A DNA stretch of 64,000 bases from Epiperipatus broadwayi (lineage: Eukaryota > Onychophora > Udeonychophora > Euonychophora > Peripatidae), in the NCBI GenBank assembly GCA_028023455.1, contig JAQFVV010000072.1, forward strand, positions 4,720,214 to 4,784,213, in the 5' to 3' direction. The translations under genes were made by a program, and so were the position numbers. Shown here in pieces: positions 35,055 to 47,120 of the stretch. Below the pieces are notes generated by a model. It made no database searches, was not told the DNA's origin, and saw only the letters and a list, made by a program, of their open reading frames with translations. The stretch's first letter is position 1. Every line of letters begins with the position of its first letter.

Positions 35055-35190
35055 AGTTATTGTTAGATACTGAACAAATGATGAAGATATGTAAGAGATT
35101 GTGACCTGAGCCAACTGAAGAGTGCCGGTTCAGCATGAAATGCATCATGAATCGTTGACCTTCTTCAGTTGTTTTTATTCATATATGTGA
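35055..35190. repeat. fold-back family, inverted-arm fragment
   Basis: It contains AGAGATTGTGACCTGAGCC, CCGGTTCAGCATGAAATGC and TTCTTCAGTTG in the same order as the inverted arm at 28.98 kb. Confidence 0.6.
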
Positions 35191-35754
35191 ATTAAAAGTT
35201 TTAAATATATCTAATATATAAAATAAATCAATGATTGATTGTAATTTTTAATTGTTATAAGTAAATAGTGTTTTTCTAATGATTTAAATTTAATAAGTTC
35301 CCTTAATTAACTTTATATTAATTTATTTTAATATTTTGCTTGATTTTTATATAATTATTAAATTATCGAATTTAATTAAGAGTAAATCGTCTTAAGAGTT
35401 TAACCTTTATTACTATAAAAATAATTTACTAATTAATTTTTTAATTTATAATTGTAAGAAAAATATCATAGGTGATAATTAAAATTTTGAACTCAGTTTT
35501 GATTTTATATATATGCATAGATTACAGTGACGTAAATACAAACTTTTTAATAGCCAAACAATTGAATGTGACAAAATTATATACTGACGTAAGCTAAATT
35601 TGAAACATCTCATTACTACACATTTTAAGCAACCAACAAGATAGTTTGGGTTAGCTATAAATCTAATTATTGTATGAAATTCTCCAGTTGGACTGTATTT
35701 TGAAACATCTCATTATTGGATTTTTTTTAATAGACTAATTCAAAATTCAATTTA
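35191..35754. other. A+T-rich gap
   Basis: No gene or element was seen. Confidence 0.4.
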
Positions 35755-35765
35755 TTCTTTGTTCT

Positions 35766-35873
35766 ATTTTTTTTTTTCCATGTGTCATAGCATCGGCCGG
35801 GAAGCGAACCCTCCAATCTGGGACAACTGCTTGTAAGACAGCTGTGCTAACTTCCGGCCCACCAATGCTTGCC
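35766..35873 (-). mobile_element. tRNA-derived SINE, copy 3
   Basis: This 108-bp minus-strand copy has a poly-A tail (T run on the plus strand at 35767-35778) and a perfect 11-bp duplication TTCTTTGTTCT at 35755-35765 and 35874-35884. The anticodon loop region CTTACAAGCAG, the B-box-like GGGTTCGCTTCCC and the ending ATGCTATGACACATGG match the other copies. Confidence 0.85.
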
Positions 35874-36026
35874 TTCTTTGTTCTGTTGACTATTAAATGA
35901 TTAATAATTGCCTTGATTTGTTGTATGGGGGTATAGATTACTCTAAAGGTAAAGATTTACTTACTTCCACTGATAATTTTTTACAATTTTAATTTTTTCC
36001 CCGTTTTTAGTAAACTATATATATAT

Positions 36027-36828
36027 AATTCAGACTTTCAAGCTCCCTCACACCTATCCACACCATCTTATACAATTGATACATATGATATGTGAAAAAG
36101 ATAAATGATCTCCAATATATGTATTTTGTGTTGAACCAGCACTCATCATGTGGTCCAGATCACCATCTCCCAAACATATATACAATCAGTGCTCAGCTTA
36201 TATTAAGATAGCAAATCTTCTAACTTTAATGGACAAGCTTCAATCTTCTCCACCCTTCAACTTTTCAGCCATCCATATCATTGAAAATCTGAGGATGGAA
36301 CACTCAACGCCTTTGTTGATGCCAATATTATTGTCATATTTATGTTGACTTTAAGTTACTCTGATCCCTCACATATAGAGAATCTTAATACACATGTATT
36401 TAAATATTACATATCCAGCCTGTATTCTGCCTACCCCTCTTCTGTATATTTAAATGGACATATTAAGATCCTATATGTGAGGGATCAGAGTGACTTAAAG
36501 TCAACAAGGGTAAGATACTAATATTGGCATACAAGGGCTTTCAGCATTCCATCCTCAGATTTTCAAACATATCGATGGCTGAAGATTTGGAGGGTGGAGA
36601 ATATTGAAAGATTTGCTATCTTAATATAAACTGAGCATTGATATGTATATTCATTTGGGAGAGATGGTGAACTGGACCAATTGATGAATGCTGGTTCAGC
36701 ATGAAATATATATATCGAAGATCATTTATCCTTTTTCACATGTATGTAGTCATGTGCATCAGTTGTAAAAGATGCTATGAATAGCTGTAGGGGGATTGAA
36801 AATCTGAGTTCAAGTCCCTTATAATTAC
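36027..36828. mobile_element. complete fold-back element, arms about 380 bp
   Basis: The left arm 36027-36407 and right arm 36446-36828 are inverted copies of each other, separated by about 38 bp. Landmarks include TCTGATCCCTCACATATAG (left) and its complement (right), GATAGCAAATCTT, and GGTCCAG with its complement. The outer ends are AATTCAGACTTTCAAG and CTGAGTTCAAG. There is no coding capacity. A read-through transcript would fold into a long imperfect duplex. Arms diverge at scattered positions. No clear target duplication was found. Confidence 0.85.
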
Positions 36829-37936
36829 ATTAAGTTTAGTATAGACAATATCCATGTCTTTAAATATTATATATATATATAAACAATTACATGTATATAA
36901 ATTTAACCGATCATCATGTGTTATACATCTATTGTGGTTGCCATACTATATAAAAAATTGACAAATCACTATCTGTTATACATGCATTTTAAGAATAATT
37001 AAACATTGTTTGCTGATATGTATAGTAATATTTGAATAGTTAATTTCTAGAAAATGACAGTCGTCTAAATATTTATTTACACAATAAACCAATTGGCAGG
37101 ATAGTATTGTAACAAAACATATTTTTCATCAATTATGGCATTTCTAAGACAGCTAATAATGGACATTATTTTTGAAATGCATATTATCAATTTTTTAATG
37201 GAACATGGGTAGTTGTAGCTATATTATGCAGGATAATTGGGGACAACACCTCTCCAGATTTAATTACATGTAAACTTCATATATAATGTAACATAATGTG
37301 GGTAGTTAGATAAAAAATAATACATTGCAAAGACAAATAATGATTGATTAACCTGAAGAGTGTGAAACACAAAATTAATATCAATTACCTCTAGTTTATC
37401 GATAATAATTTATATATGAAAGATATATCTAAATACTAACTTTGATGATATCTCCATCATATGTCGTTGATAATGAAAATGATTGGTACTTAACTTTTTA
37501 TACAATTCCCCTACTCATCGACCCACCAGTAGTGCAATGATTATAATTTAAATTTATTATGAGTGCCCATTATAATTTTAAAAGCATAGCACCATACTTA
37601 TCACATGTGCACTCTATCCTCACTATGTATTTTTTTATGTTCCATAATACTAGTTGTTTCTCACACAGTACTGTAATTAATTGTGAGACATGTAACTAAT
37701 AAATTGATATCCAATTATCACAAATCTCAAAGAATGAAGGTATACTAATATTGCTGGTGCAAAATAAAAAATAATAGCAGATATTATTAAGGGTGTAAAT
37801 ACGTTTTAAATGATTATTTTACTACATAATACATCATTTAAGAACTCAGTTATCATAATAATAATTTTGTACCATATTCTCTTTATGCAATATTTGAAGC
37901 TGTTATCCTTTTTCTTATCTTGTTTGTAATTAGTTT
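36829..37936. other. A+T-rich gap
   Basis: No gene or recognisable repeat was seen. Confidence 0.4.
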
Positions 37937-38116
37937 CCAAAACTGTTTCTAACATTGGCTAAGAAAAGGTTTATTCTGCATCTTTATTTATTGAAGTAGC
38001 TGGGCATGTTTTTGGCTGAAAAAGGCAGATTTTCCAGCCGAAAATGTGCTCATGTACTGTAATAAATAAAGATAGAGAATAAACCTTTTCTTAGCCAGCA
38101 TTAGAAACATTTTTGG
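37937..38116. repeat. small palindromic element, 180 bp
   Basis: The ends pair over about 65 bp: CCAAAACTGTTTCTAACATT and GGCTAAGAAAAGGTTTATTC at the left, with their complements at the right. A second small stem, TTTTGGCTGAAAA...TTTTCCAGCCGAAAA, forms at the centre. It fits a small MITE or a hairpin RNA precursor. No target duplication was seen. Confidence 0.7.
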
Positions 38117-38341
38117 CAACATATTCTTTTAAGAATTTATATATTCCACTATTTTATATAAAAACATTAAACAATTATACTTACTTTATAAGCCAGCTTA
38201 TAAATTATTTCAAAAACTATTATCACAAAAATGGAAAACAAAATTGAAACTAGGAAAATAGCATATATTTAACATCAGTTTATAGCTTAAATACCTCATA
38301 GTTTTCACTCTCAGTAATATTATTTCCTCTCACACAATCAT

Positions 38342-38343
38342 GC

Positions 38344-38428
<85 letters not shown>
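38342..38428. repeat. CAA then TAA microsatellite
   Basis: About eleven CAA units (38342-38375) are followed by about eighteen TAA units. They flow directly into the GAA array, a pattern expected from successive mutation and expansion of one A-rich trinucleotide seed. Confidence 0.95.
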
Positions 38429-38430
<2 letters not shown>

Positions 38431-39198
38431 GAAGAAGAAGAAAGAAAAGAAGAAGAAGAAGAAGAAGAAGAAGAAGAAGAAGAAGAGAAGAAGAAGAAGA
38501 AGAAGAAGAAGAAGAAGAAGAAGAAGAAGAAGAAGAAGAAGAAGAAGAAGAAGAAGAAGAAGAAGAAGAAGAAGAAGAAGAAAAGAAGAAGAAGAAGAAG
38601 AAGAAGAAGAAGAAGAAGAAGAAGAAGAAGAAGAAGAAGAAGAAGAAGAAGAAGAAGAAGAAGAAGAAGAAGAAGAAGAAGAAGAAGAAGAAGAAGAAGA
38701 AGAAGAAGAAGAAGAAGAAGAAGAAGAAGAAGAAGAAGAAGAAGAAGAAGAAGAAGAAGAAGAAGAAGAAGAAGAAGAAGAAGAAGAAGAAGAAGAAGAA
38801 GAAGAAGAAGAAGAAGAAGAAGAAGAAGAAGAAGAAGAAGAAGAAGAAGAAGAAGAAGAAGAAGAAGAAGAAGAAGAAGAAGAAGAAGAAGAAGAAGAAG
38901 AAGAAGAAGAAGAAGAAGAAGAAGAAGAAGAAGAAGAAGAAGAAGAAGAAGAAGAAGAAGAAGAAGAAGAAGAAGAAGAAGAAGAAGAAGAAGAAGAAGA
39001 AGAAGAAGAAGAAGAAGAAGAAGAAGAAGAAGAAGAAGAAGAAGAAGAAGAAGAAGAAGAAGAAGAAGAAGAAGAAGAAGAAGAAGAAGAAGAAGAAGAA
39101 GAAGAAGAAGAAGAAGAAGAAGAAGAAGAAGAAGAAGAAGAAGAAGAAGAAGAAGAAGAAGAAGAAGAAGAAGAAGAAGAAGAAGAAGAAGAAGAAGA
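38429..39198. repeat. GAA trinucleotide array, about 770 bp
   Basis: A purine-only GAA tract of about 255 units has a few interruptions near its left end (AAAG, GAGAAG at 38440, 38486 and 38580). From about 38585 it is pure to 39198. Long GAA tracts can form triplex DNA and impede polymerases. The long poly-Ser/poly-Lys frames across it are artefacts. Confidence 0.97.
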
Positions 39199-39347
39199 GT
39201 TTACAAAAAGTTTGAACAATAAAGATGACAAAATTGTTTTTGCAATTTATGAACTTTGAGTTCTAGAATCTGCCATTATACCACTATGCAAAACCATGTT
39301 GGGCATGGAAAAAATTGTGAATAATACTTTGGTAGTCAATTAGTTAC

Positions 39348-40275
39348 ATAATGATATTAGGAAAGTCAACATTAAGAAGGGTGTAAGACAGGGTGATTCC
39401 ATATCTCCAAAACTTTTTTCAGAAGTGCTGCAAGAAGTATTTTGTGCATTAAAATGGGAAGCTAAAGAAGTGAGAGTAAAAGGAGATTATTTAAGTCATT
39501 TAGATTTTAAAGATGATGTAGTTGTTTTTTGAAAATAATGGTTTAGTTCTGCAGGAAATGTTGCAGGAGTTATCAGATGAAAGTAGGAAAGTAGGACTAA
39601 AGATAAATGTTAAAAAGACTAAAGTAATGTTTAATGGATTTTCTAAAAATATGAAAATAAAGATTGATTATGATAAATTAGAAGTTAACAACTACAAATA
39701 CTTTGGTCACATTATTAATACATATGGAAACATAATGGATGAAATTAATCATAGAATTAAACTTGGTTGGAGTGCTTTTGGTAGAAATAACTTGTTACTA
39801 AAAGGAAATAAGCCTATGTGTTTGAGAAGGAAGGTTTTTAATAAAAGTGTTTTACCAGTTCTTACTTATGGATCTGAGACTTTGACACTTAATAGAAGAG
39901 CAATACGGAGACTTCAGACCATTCAAAGAAGTATGGATAAATGCATGTTGGGAGTAAGAAGAAATTGAAAACACAATATATGGGTAAGAGAACAAACAGG
40001 TGTTACTGACCTCATTGAAAAAATTAAAAGACTGAAGTGGAGTTGGGCTGGACATATTGCTAAAAGAGTTGATAATAGATGGACAATTTAAATCTTAAAT
40101 GGGATTCCAAGAGATTGTAAAAGACCCAGAAAGAGACCACATGTGAGATGGATGGATGAAATAAAGTGTGCAGAGGTGATGTGGAGAAGAGAAGCTAAAA
40201 ATCAGAGAAGATAAATTGAACTTGAAGAGACCTTCATTCTGCAGTGGATTGATAATAGTTGATGATGATGATGAT
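39348..40275 (+). mobile_element. RTE-type LINE, 5'-truncated
   Basis: It starts inside the RT domain (VNIKKGVRQGDSISP) and ends in GATGATGATGATGAT. Imperfect duplications TCAATTAGTTAC (39336) and TCAGTTAGTTAA (40276) flank it. It is the same family as 22516-25797. 5' truncation is the usual outcome of target-primed reverse transcription. Confidence 0.88.
39360..40225 (+). pseudogene. RTE ORF2, RT and C-terminal part, broken
   Basis: The RT motif C region reads DFKDDVVVF, where FADD is expected, so the first part of the motif is altered; a TGA follows. The frame 39522-39968 (148 codons) carries LQEMLQELSDESRKVGLKIN and YGSETLTLNRRAI. A further stop at 39966 and one near 40089 break the WSWAGHIA segment. 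It cannot make an active enzyme. Confidence 0.85.
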
Positions 40276-40289
40276 TCAGTTAGTTAATT

Positions 40290-40830
40290 TTAAACATTTT
40301 TACAAACTCTTTCAATTAACTAGGTCAAATGCCTTTACTAAATCTATAAAAACAATATTTAAATCATGACCAGACATTTTTCTTTACTGATGATAGTTTT
40401 TGTATATTTGCTTAACATAAAGCAGGTCCACAATACTTTCTTGAGCTTTATAACACCAAGTGTCTGATGATTATTGATTTGTAACTTAAATAAAATCCTT
40501 GAGAGTGCATTTGTTGTTTTGAGTAACAACAACAGTCCATAATAATTATAACAATTATTGCAGGTTTTTCTATTTCTTTAATTTTTATAAGTTAGAAAAG
40601 GTAGAAAGGTCATTAAAATCAGGTTGCATAATTCTATGAGCTCCCTATATTTCTAAAAAACTCCAATTGTTTTAAGTTAACATATTAAGTTTTGAAACTT
40701 TTCCAGGTATTTCAATAGGATCTGAAGTCTTTACATGTTTAATATTGCAAAAGGCTGAGCGAACATCATCAAAATGAATATCTCTATCATAGAGTTAGTA
40801 GATATGGGGATATCTCACTAAAAGTAAACA
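40290..40830 (-). pseudogene. old LINE reverse-transcriptase remnant
   Basis: On the minus strand, DLNIVFIDLVKAFDLV (40322-40366) is RT motif A. It follows SSDTWCYKAQESIVDLLYVK, which fits the FRxGRSTxDAIF block. Further upstream, HFDDVRSAFCNIK matches the segment before RT in many LINEs. Stops are frequent. It is a different family from the RTE copy just to its left and is too worn to place. Confidence 0.5.
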
Positions 40831-41821
40831 TCCATACTCTTTTATTTGCTTGTCCAGTTGTTCAAAACATGATCCTGTGAAACGTACGTAATCTAATTCG
40901 ATCATGTATTGTTATTTAGCATGTAGATTTTTTTTAAAAAAATTTACTAGCTATTCTCAATCATTATAATTTTTGAAAAGATTTTAATTAGTAATTTTTT
41001 TGAGTTTGTCATTAAGTATGTGAAACGTGGTTTGAGTTTAATCATGATCACGTTAAGTCAAACCCTTTTAAATTCCATTTATAAAGCAGATAAGCACAAT
41101 AATCATGGTAATCCTGAACATGTTGATAGGACTCAGAGTACTTTCTAAAAAAATAAAATCCACATGATTTTATTGTTGGATATGGTAAAGAAAATTTAGG
41201 CTGAGTACTGAATACACTTCTTATGCCATAATTCTTTCTTTGTTTGAAAGGACTTTAGTATGAATATCTTGACATAAAATCTTGAATTGAAATATGTTTA
41301 AGGTATTGAAAGTATGTTTTCATTTGGTGGTAACTCTGATCTATTTAATCGTTGTTTATACATTTTCTGTGTGATAATTTTATTTTGGATGGATATCTAT
41401 TTAGTAGGCAACTTCTGCAAAAAAAAAAAGAAATTGAATGCGAATATTTATTATGCAAATAACAATTAATAATGCAATTATTAATAAATATTAATGGTAA
41501 GGTTTATAAAAAATTAAAATGAAATATAATTTCTACCTATTCAAAATATAATTGCAAGTATGCTAATTAACTATAAGGTGTATTTATGTGTGCATTTCAT
41601 TTTTTTAAGTTTGAAAAAAACATGTAAAATCTAATTTTTGGTGCTTGGCGCAGCTGATAAAAAGGGTTCCCTTGAATCTGGTCCTGTGAGCTCTGTTTTG
41701 ATAGTTCATTAATCATAATTTGTATATTATATGAGATCATACATTTTAGTTAAATAATGAGCTAATAGAGGGTGCTTAAATGCACCTATTCACAATAATT
41801 TATGTTGGTATACTTATACAA

Positions 41822-42457
41822 AAGGTGGGATGACTGTGTTAGGAGAATTATTGAGTGTTATAGTGGCAAAGAATAGAATAGAAGAATAGATACATTAATA
41901 AAAAAAAATAGAGAGTTGGAGAGGTGGAGATCTAGAATGGAGAGTAAAAATAATTTAAATATATATAGAAGTAAACAGAATATTGGGTGTGAGTTAATTT
42001 ATGATAATAGCAAGAAAAGTAGTTTACTGTTTATGGCTTGAACAGGATCTTTAGCAACTAAGGAATAGATATATAAATGGAAAAATATGGGTAATTTATG
42101 TGAGGAAGACATAAAAAATATTAGGCATCTGTTAATTGAATATAAATGCCTGCAAGCAGAAAGAGTACAAATAATGAAGTTGTGGGAGATTAAATATAAA
42201 CAAAGTGATTATACAGAAAGTGATTTGGGTTTTATGCTGGGTTTGGGAAAATATAGGGGGATTTTGATATAAAGTCCATATAGTGGACAAAGATATTGTT
42301 GTGGAAATGGTATGGAGCATGATAGAGATTAGTATGGCCAAACTTAGGGTGGGGAATGGACAGGGAAGGTAAAGTGGCTAATAGGTTTCTTTGGGCATAG
42401 TGGCTGAGAGATTCCTGCCTCCGAAAAAGGAGAAGTAACAGTGCATCACATCACATA
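41822..42457 (+). mobile_element. CATCA-tailed LINE, 3' fragment, plus strand
   Basis: It encodes a decayed ORF2 C-terminus (DCVRRIIECY-like start, NIRHLLIEYKCL near 42120; the knuckle Cys is lost as EYKC). It ends GGAGAAGTAACAGTG then CATCACATCACAT. This is the only plus-strand copy of the family in the window. Confidence 0.85.
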
Positions 42458-43010
42458 ATGTAGTGCTACTTTAACAATATTTAATTGTTTATAGAGAGAG
42501 ATAGGGTTAGCACTTTCTCTCCAAACAGAGGCTCTCATTGCATCAAAAAATATATAGAATCCCCATGATAAGCAAATAAGCTTATCTATGCACTGCTAAT
42601 CTACTAATTATTCTTAAAATCTGTGTCAACTGGGAAGCTTTTGTCTTTAGTGTTATATTTTTTATTATTATAAAACTTCATACTTAATAATAGAATTAAT
42701 AATTTCAGTAATAATTCAATCATTATAAGAAACCCAGAAGAAATTCTTTTAATGAACGTAGAAAAAGATTGTATTTACATTACTCTTCTTAGAAGTCTAT
42801 ATCTTTGCAACATAACAAAGTTGAAAATTTAAATCGGCATTGATAGTATTTAACAGCTAGTGAAATTTCACATGAATAGCAAACATTACTGCCATTTTAA
42901 ACTTGGTAAAATACTAATCCTTATATTCAGTGTTCATATTATATTTCTTTTATAATCCATAATATGTCAGTATTTTGAATGTGAAGCATCTTAATTCCCT
43001 AGTGGTGATT
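42458..43010. other. A+T-rich gap
   Basis: No gene or element was recognised. Confidence 0.4.
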
Positions 43011-43014
43011 TTTT

Positions 43015-43140
43015 TCCTGAGCACAGTATCCATACTAGTCAATTCATTTCCAGTGGGTAAATGCAATAACAACATGATCAGAGGTAATACCATTATTTCC
43101 TATTATGTTGGACATCATCTTTAAAAAGAAAAAAATTAGT
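43015..43140 (-). pseudogene. possible LINE endonuclease remnant
   Basis: The minus strand reads GITSDHVVIAF, like the SDH block that ends an APE endonuclease domain. The RT remnant at 40.3-40.8 kb has the same orientation about 2.2 kb downstream, a plausible spacing for one old LINE. The support is a single motif. Confidence 0.3.
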
Positions 43141-43293
43141 AAAAGTTTGAGTTTTCTGAATCTAATAGTGAAGCAGAAATACTAACAAAATGGATACAGG
43201 CATCATCACTTCACCAACAATTTTTAATCTCACATAATATGTTATCCCAGCTTAAACAAAGCTATACAAGAGATCTATTTTACTACTTCACCT

Positions 43294-43505
43294 ATTGCGC
43301 ATGGACAAAGAAGCTTTTAATTTAATTGAGTACTAAGCTAAACACTTTTGGGAGATATGTACTCCCATATTCATGTATTTATACTGAATGTTTGAGTACA
43401 TGGGTTATAATGTCCATTTTCTTGATGAATATGGAAGTATATATCTCCCGAAAGCACTTAGCTTAGTACTCAATTAAATCAAAAGCTTCTTTGTCTGTGC
43501 ACAAT
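43294..43505. repeat. palindromic element, arms about 80 bp
   Basis: The left arm starts ATTGCGCATGGACAAAGAAG and the right arm ends with its complement (CTTCTTTGTCTGTGCACAAT). Both include AATTGAGTACTAAGCT and GGGAGATAT. The arms are separated by about 50 bp. No coding sequence is present. A fragment shared by 43.55-43.69 and 49.56-49.70 kb follows it. Confidence 0.75.
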
Positions 43506-43552
43506 GCACTTATAGATTTACATATGCCATTGAAGTAAAATTTTATTTACTT

Positions 43553-43690
43553 CACCTATTATAAGTTTGAGTAATCAATAGATGCTAGATATAATTCTAT
43601 CCAGTGCTGTCTTATTCATATGTCGAGACAAATGTTTGGTTTACAGTTTTCCCAGTGTGAGTTTTTAGGATCTAATTCAGGTGCACTAGA
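43553..43690. repeat. interspersed repeat fragment
   Basis: AATCAATAGATGCTAGAT with its neighbours is shared with 49575-49700. The origin is unknown; it may be part of an old LINE. Confidence 0.4.
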
Positions 43691-43699
43691 TATAGGTCT

Positions 43700-44390
43700 A
43701 AAACTCACTAATAAAGATCATTATTCAGAAAATAGTGTGGTGCAAAGATTAGGTATTAAAAAAACTCTATTATTTAGCAATTATTAATTATTCAAACTAA
43801 CACGAGCAGCAGATTTGAAATAGTAAAATTGATTCTGCGCCTACAAAACTTTTAATATCATATCAAAAAAAAAAAACTCATCATGAATCCAATCCTTTCT
43901 CATTCAGTGGATCTGCTCTTCAAAAATAAAAAACTTGTATGGATGTGTTCAATTAATATGTCTTCCTATATGAGGTAAATGAAAAGAATAGGAAATTTAT
44001 CATTTATTAATAACATTCTCACAGCGTCTGCGCAATTAGCTTAACAGGCTGTCATTCTATCGTAATTATAATGGCACGCAAGACGTTATAAAATAAATGC
44101 TCAATCTTAAAGAAGAAAAATGAAACACCTTAATTAATACACTACCTGCTGCCAAATATAATACTCAATCCTGATTATTAAAATGCAGATTATTTTTAGA
44201 TTTCTATGAGCTCTTCTCCTTTGATGGTAACGAGAAAGAAGATCTCTATTGGATTGATTAAATATATGCTACTAATTAAATGAAACCTCCATCCTAACAT
44301 TCAATTTTCAAAATAATTTAGTAATGATTTTACTGACTTGTTTAAAATCACAACTAAAGTCTTTATATTGCTAAATCTTTTATTTAATAT
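43700..44390. other. A+T-rich gap
   Basis: No gene or element was seen. Confidence 0.4.
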
Positions 44391-44394
44391 ATAG

Positions 44395-45410
44395 AGTGTA
44401 TGAGCACAGACACACCACTCTCCGCTCTCTCATAACACTGATACACTTGAACACATATAAGTCGAAAAGATAAATAATCACCAATATATGTATTTCATGC
44501 TAAACCAGCAATTATCAGTTGGTCCAGATTATCATCTCTACACATATAAGCAATAAGTGCTCAGATATATATTAAGATAGCCAGTCTTCATACTTTAATG
44601 GGCAGGCTTCAATCCACTCCACACTCCAACTCTTCAACCATCTATCCAGTTGGAAATTGATGATAGAATGCTCAAACGCCACCTAAGGCTGAGATTCTTG
44701 TCACACCCATGCTGACGTAAAGTCAATCTGACCCTTCATATACAGGTCATAATGCATTTAATGCTTATATGAGGGATGGACAGACATTTCTACTATGTAA
44801 TAGCTGAAATACAGGCTTATTATATACCTGTAGCAATATATGTAATATATAGGGTATATGAGCACAGACTTTCACATGATTCACCACTCTCCACTCTATC
44901 TTATAACACTGATACACTTGAACACATATATATCAAATAGACATCTGCCCATTCTTTATATATGTATTAAATGGATTGTCCTGTACATGAGGGATCAGAT
45001 TGACTATAGGTCAACATAGGTGTGATAACAATTTCAGCCTTAGGATGACCTTTGAGCATTCCATCGTCAGATTTTCAATTGAATGGACGGTTGAAGAGTT
45101 GGAGTGCAGAGTGGATTGAATCCAGTCCATTAAAGTATGAAGATTGGATATCTTAATATATATCTGAGCATTTATTGCATATATGTGTAGAGATGATCAA
45201 CTGGACCAACTGATGATTGCTTGTTTAGCGTGAAATACGAATATTGGTGATTATTTAACTTTTAGACATATATGTGTTCAAGTGTATCAGTTTATGAGAT
45301 AGAATGGAGAGTGGTGGGTCATGTGAAAGTCTGTGCTCATGTACCCTATATATTACATATATTGATACAGGTATATAATTAGCCTGTATATCAGTTATTA
45401 AACCTTTTAT
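44395..45410. mobile_element. compound fold-back element
   Basis: A forward unit (44395-44850) is followed head-to-tail by the start of a second forward unit (44853-44940). An inverted unit (about 44941-45360) then ends GAAAGTCTGTGCTCATG. The forward and inverted units pair over about 400 bp. Shared blocks are GACTTTCACATGA, CACTCTCCACTCTATCT, TGGTCCAGATTATCATCTC and TCAATCTGACCC. It is the same variant as 21.96-22.5 kb. No reading frame of interest is present. Confidence 0.8.
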
Positions 45411-45710
45411 TATTTTATCAATGCTAAGGAATCTGCATATTCACACACTCAAGCTTATTTGTGTATAAATAGAAAAAAAAATGGAATCAAAATTGCTGTT
45501 CCTGTAATTAAAAGAAGGAAATGTGGTTGCACACACATATATTTCTATTGTCATAGTTAAACAGAAAAATTATACATGGAGAAATGTTCATAACCAGCTT
45601 AAGCAACTGATAAAAAATGAGAATGAATGAAAGGCAATAGAAAAGAGATAAGAAATCTGTATTAGCAATAGAACTATCATTCTGAGCCATATTTTACAAT
45701 AATAAATTTA
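45411..45710. other. A+T-rich gap
   Basis: Only chance short frames were seen. Confidence 0.4.
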
Positions 45711-45713
45711 TTC

Positions 45714-45882
45714 AAAAAAAAAAAAAATACCAAAGAGCACTAAGTGATAAAAAGACATGGATTTATTGCTCAGGAGTTCATAAAGAGTTCAAACACCAAA
45801 GCTGCAAGCACCAGAATTGAACATGGGGCCTCCTAATCCCAAGTTGGGAGAGCTCTATCAATGACACCAAACAGCTTCCATT
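45714..45882 (-). repeat. possible second tRNA-like SINE
   Basis: The minus strand has a tRNA-like head: TGTCATTGATAGAGCTC (D arm, A-box-like), CTCCCAACTTGGGA (anticodon arm-like) and ATGTTCAATTCTGG (B-box-like), with ends GCTG and CAGC that could pair. About 90 bases of unrelated body follow, ending in a run of T. The T-run end and lack of a clear target duplication leave this uncertain. Confidence 0.4.
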
Positions 45883-46054
45883 TATATTCCAATTTATTAT
45901 TATTATTTTTGAAAACCCTATTATCTTCATGATGTCTTAAAGATATTTTTATACCATTATATCAGAATGATGTTTGAGCAATTAATTTTTGAGGTGAAAG
46001 TAATTAAATTTTCTATTTTTACTAAAAACAATGTGGTTTTCCTTTAGAATTAAC

Positions 46055-47120
46055 TTTATCATCATCACCATTTTTATTCCATCAATCCAATGCAGAATGA
46101 AGATGTCTCCAAGTTCAATTCATTTTCTTTGATCAGTGGTCTCTCTTCTTCACATTATTTCATCAGATCTTTTTATATAATCCTATTCATCTCAAGTGTG
46201 GTCTTTTCCAAGAAATTTTACAAACTTTTGGAATCAAGTTTAAGATTTTTGATCTTTTATATTTCGAGGGAGTCATATTTAAAACTTTAACAATCTATCT
46301 ATTGTCACTTCTTCTACATATATATCTAGCCCAGATCCATTTAAGTCTCTTACCTCTTTTTGATATCATTGATATCTGTTTTTTTCTCTCAGACATATAA
46401 TTTACTTTTAATCCATTTTCCCAACATAAGTCTTTTTTTACAATCTCTTTGAATCAAGTTTACAGCTTTAAATGTCTGTCTATTGTCTATCTTAGAACAT
46501 GTCTATACCATTTCATTTCAATCTAATTTTTCTAATGATACCAACAATATCTGCTTTTTCTCTTACACATATATCTTTGCTTGTTATTCCCATCATACAT
46601 CTCTCTATAATTTTTTGGATGGTTTGAAATCTCTATATTTCATTTCTATTCAATACCAAAGTCTAAAATTCATATATTACATTTTAACACTTTATGATGT
46701 TTTTCAATTCCTAATTGCCATCCTGCTCCATTAGCTATAACCTTTCTGTAATTTGATTTATAATTTCTTTATATATTTCTTCTTTCTAATTTCTTTATAT
46801 ATATTTTCTTTCTAGCTTTTTTAGGATATCCTCTGTTTTTCTTTTCTTGTGGTATTTGGTTTAATATTTCTTTTAGTAATCTTTCATGAGTCATCATTCC
46901 ATTGTCTTGTTCTAATTTCGTTTACTATAGTGGGACCAAAACTGGACTCATTATTTTTTTAATTCTTTTTACTATATCTATTCTCTTCTCAACTTTTCTA
47001 CAGATTTTTAACAGTAATTCCCTTCAGTGCCCATCAATTCTCTCTCTGTTTTTTCTTTTAACTGCTGAACCTATCCTTTGTAAAAGTACTACATGTCATA
47101 TATTTCTTATTTATTGATCT
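46055..47120 (-). pseudogene. old RTE-like LINE 3' remnants
   Basis: The left edge TATCATCATCACC, followed by AATGCAGAATGAAG and CAAGTTCAATTCATTTTC, matches the 3' end of the RTE at 22.5 kb at low identity. Part of the C-terminal region is present twice: 46195-46400 and 46430-46600 both contain TGGAATCAAGTTTA/TTGAATCAAGTTTA and TCTATTGTC. The right part reads MTHERLLKEILNQIPQEKK on the minus strand, like the basic C-terminal linker of RTE-type proteins. It is full of stops. Confidence 0.55.

Noticed and set aside
38338-39231. Long poly-Ser and poly-Lys/Glu frames on both strands
   Set aside because: They are translations of the GAA/TTC array and not genes.
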